Source: Cyrtodaria siliqua | Taxonomy: Eukaryota; Mollusca; Bivalvia; Adapedonta; Hiatellidae | Assembly: GCA_037043455.1 (NCBI GenBank) | Contig: JAWPHD010000297.1 | Location: forward strand, 372,001-436,000 | DNA: 64,000 bases | Direction: 5' to 3' | Shown here: piece after piece, positions 63,920-64,000 of the stretch | Layout: each line of letters starts with the position of its first letter | Numbering within the stretch: the first letter of the stretch is position 1 | Notes under the pieces: generated by a model | The model's input: the letters and a program-made list of their open reading frames with translations, nothing else | Database searches by the model: none | What the model was told of the DNA's origin: nothing | Made by a program: the position numbers and the translations under genes

Positions 63920-64000
63920 CTGCAATCATACAAGGTAAATTTTATCAAAATGTCAGTACTGTACTTTTATATCAAATCAGCCATAAACAGCATGTTTGAG

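Noticed and set aside
61703..63034. Plus-strand frames with [13 protein letters not shown] repeats
   Set aside because: The 44-bp array is antisense to the gene; no coding evidence.
63766..63948. 60-codon frame covering e1
   Set aside because: A different frame from the one that joins e2; the splice-bounded [12 protein letters not shown] reading fits the stalk better.

Overview
This is eukaryotic nuclear DNA, most likely from a bivalve mollusc. That call rests on AT-rich introns, a heavy load of minisatellites, and dispersed repeats with GACGGACGG-rich ends and phrases such as GGGCCATAACTC, which I associate with bivalve genomes. The species cannot be named. No bacterial genes, operons, CRISPR array, rRNA or intact tRNA gene were seen.

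One gene fills the window on the minus strand, reading from about 63,919 down to position 1 and open at both ends. I assembled 31 coding exons (e1 to e31 in transcript order, numbered within this window only). Their phases join without a frameshift or stop into 1,340 codons (4,023 nt, about 6 percent of the window). The product is a kinesin-14 with a C-terminal motor. Residues 1 to about 1065 are a long coiled-coil stalk (e1 to e23). A neck and motor follow (e24 to e31) with the P-loop GQTGSGKT, switch I (NAESSRSH), switch II (DLAGSE) and INKSLSAL. The neck sequence [16 protein letters not shown] and the segment [13 protein letters not shown] place it with the plant kinesin-like calmodulin-binding protein (KCBP) and sea-urchin kinesin-C group. 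The rest of the motor, and any calmodulin-binding tail, would lie to the left of position 1.

The introns are the unusual part. By rough addition, about 20 kb (about 30 percent of the window) is tandem repeat, with units of 18 to 178 bp. At four exons the array repeats a splice junction of this same gene: the 3' splice site plus 28 nt of e20 (about 44 copies of 61 bp), the 5' splice site plus 40 nt of e9 (68 bp), the 5' splice site plus 66 nt of e24 (121 bp), and a donor-like unit next to e2 (44 bp). Reading through from the real exon, or from a copied acceptor, meets a stop codon within a few to a dozen codons. One intron, inside the switch II region, has a GC-AG boundary that is confirmed by frame.

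Right to left along the gene: 63.9-53.3 kb holds e1 to e10 (stalk) with junction arrays at e2 and e9; 53.3-50.1 kb is a 24-bp array; 50.1-33.7 kb holds e11 to e19 with arrays of 47, 45 and 28 bp; 33.7-23.5 kb holds e20 to e24 with arrays of 61, 44 and 34 bp; 22.7-2.2 kb holds the main motor exons e25 to e30, including a 10.6-kb intron full of short mobile elements; e31 sits at the left edge. Non-autonomous transposons (TTAA-, TA- and possibly ACTAGT-flanked), tRNA-derived SINEs and other dispersed repeats occupy much of the remaining intron sequence. No second gene was supported on either strand.
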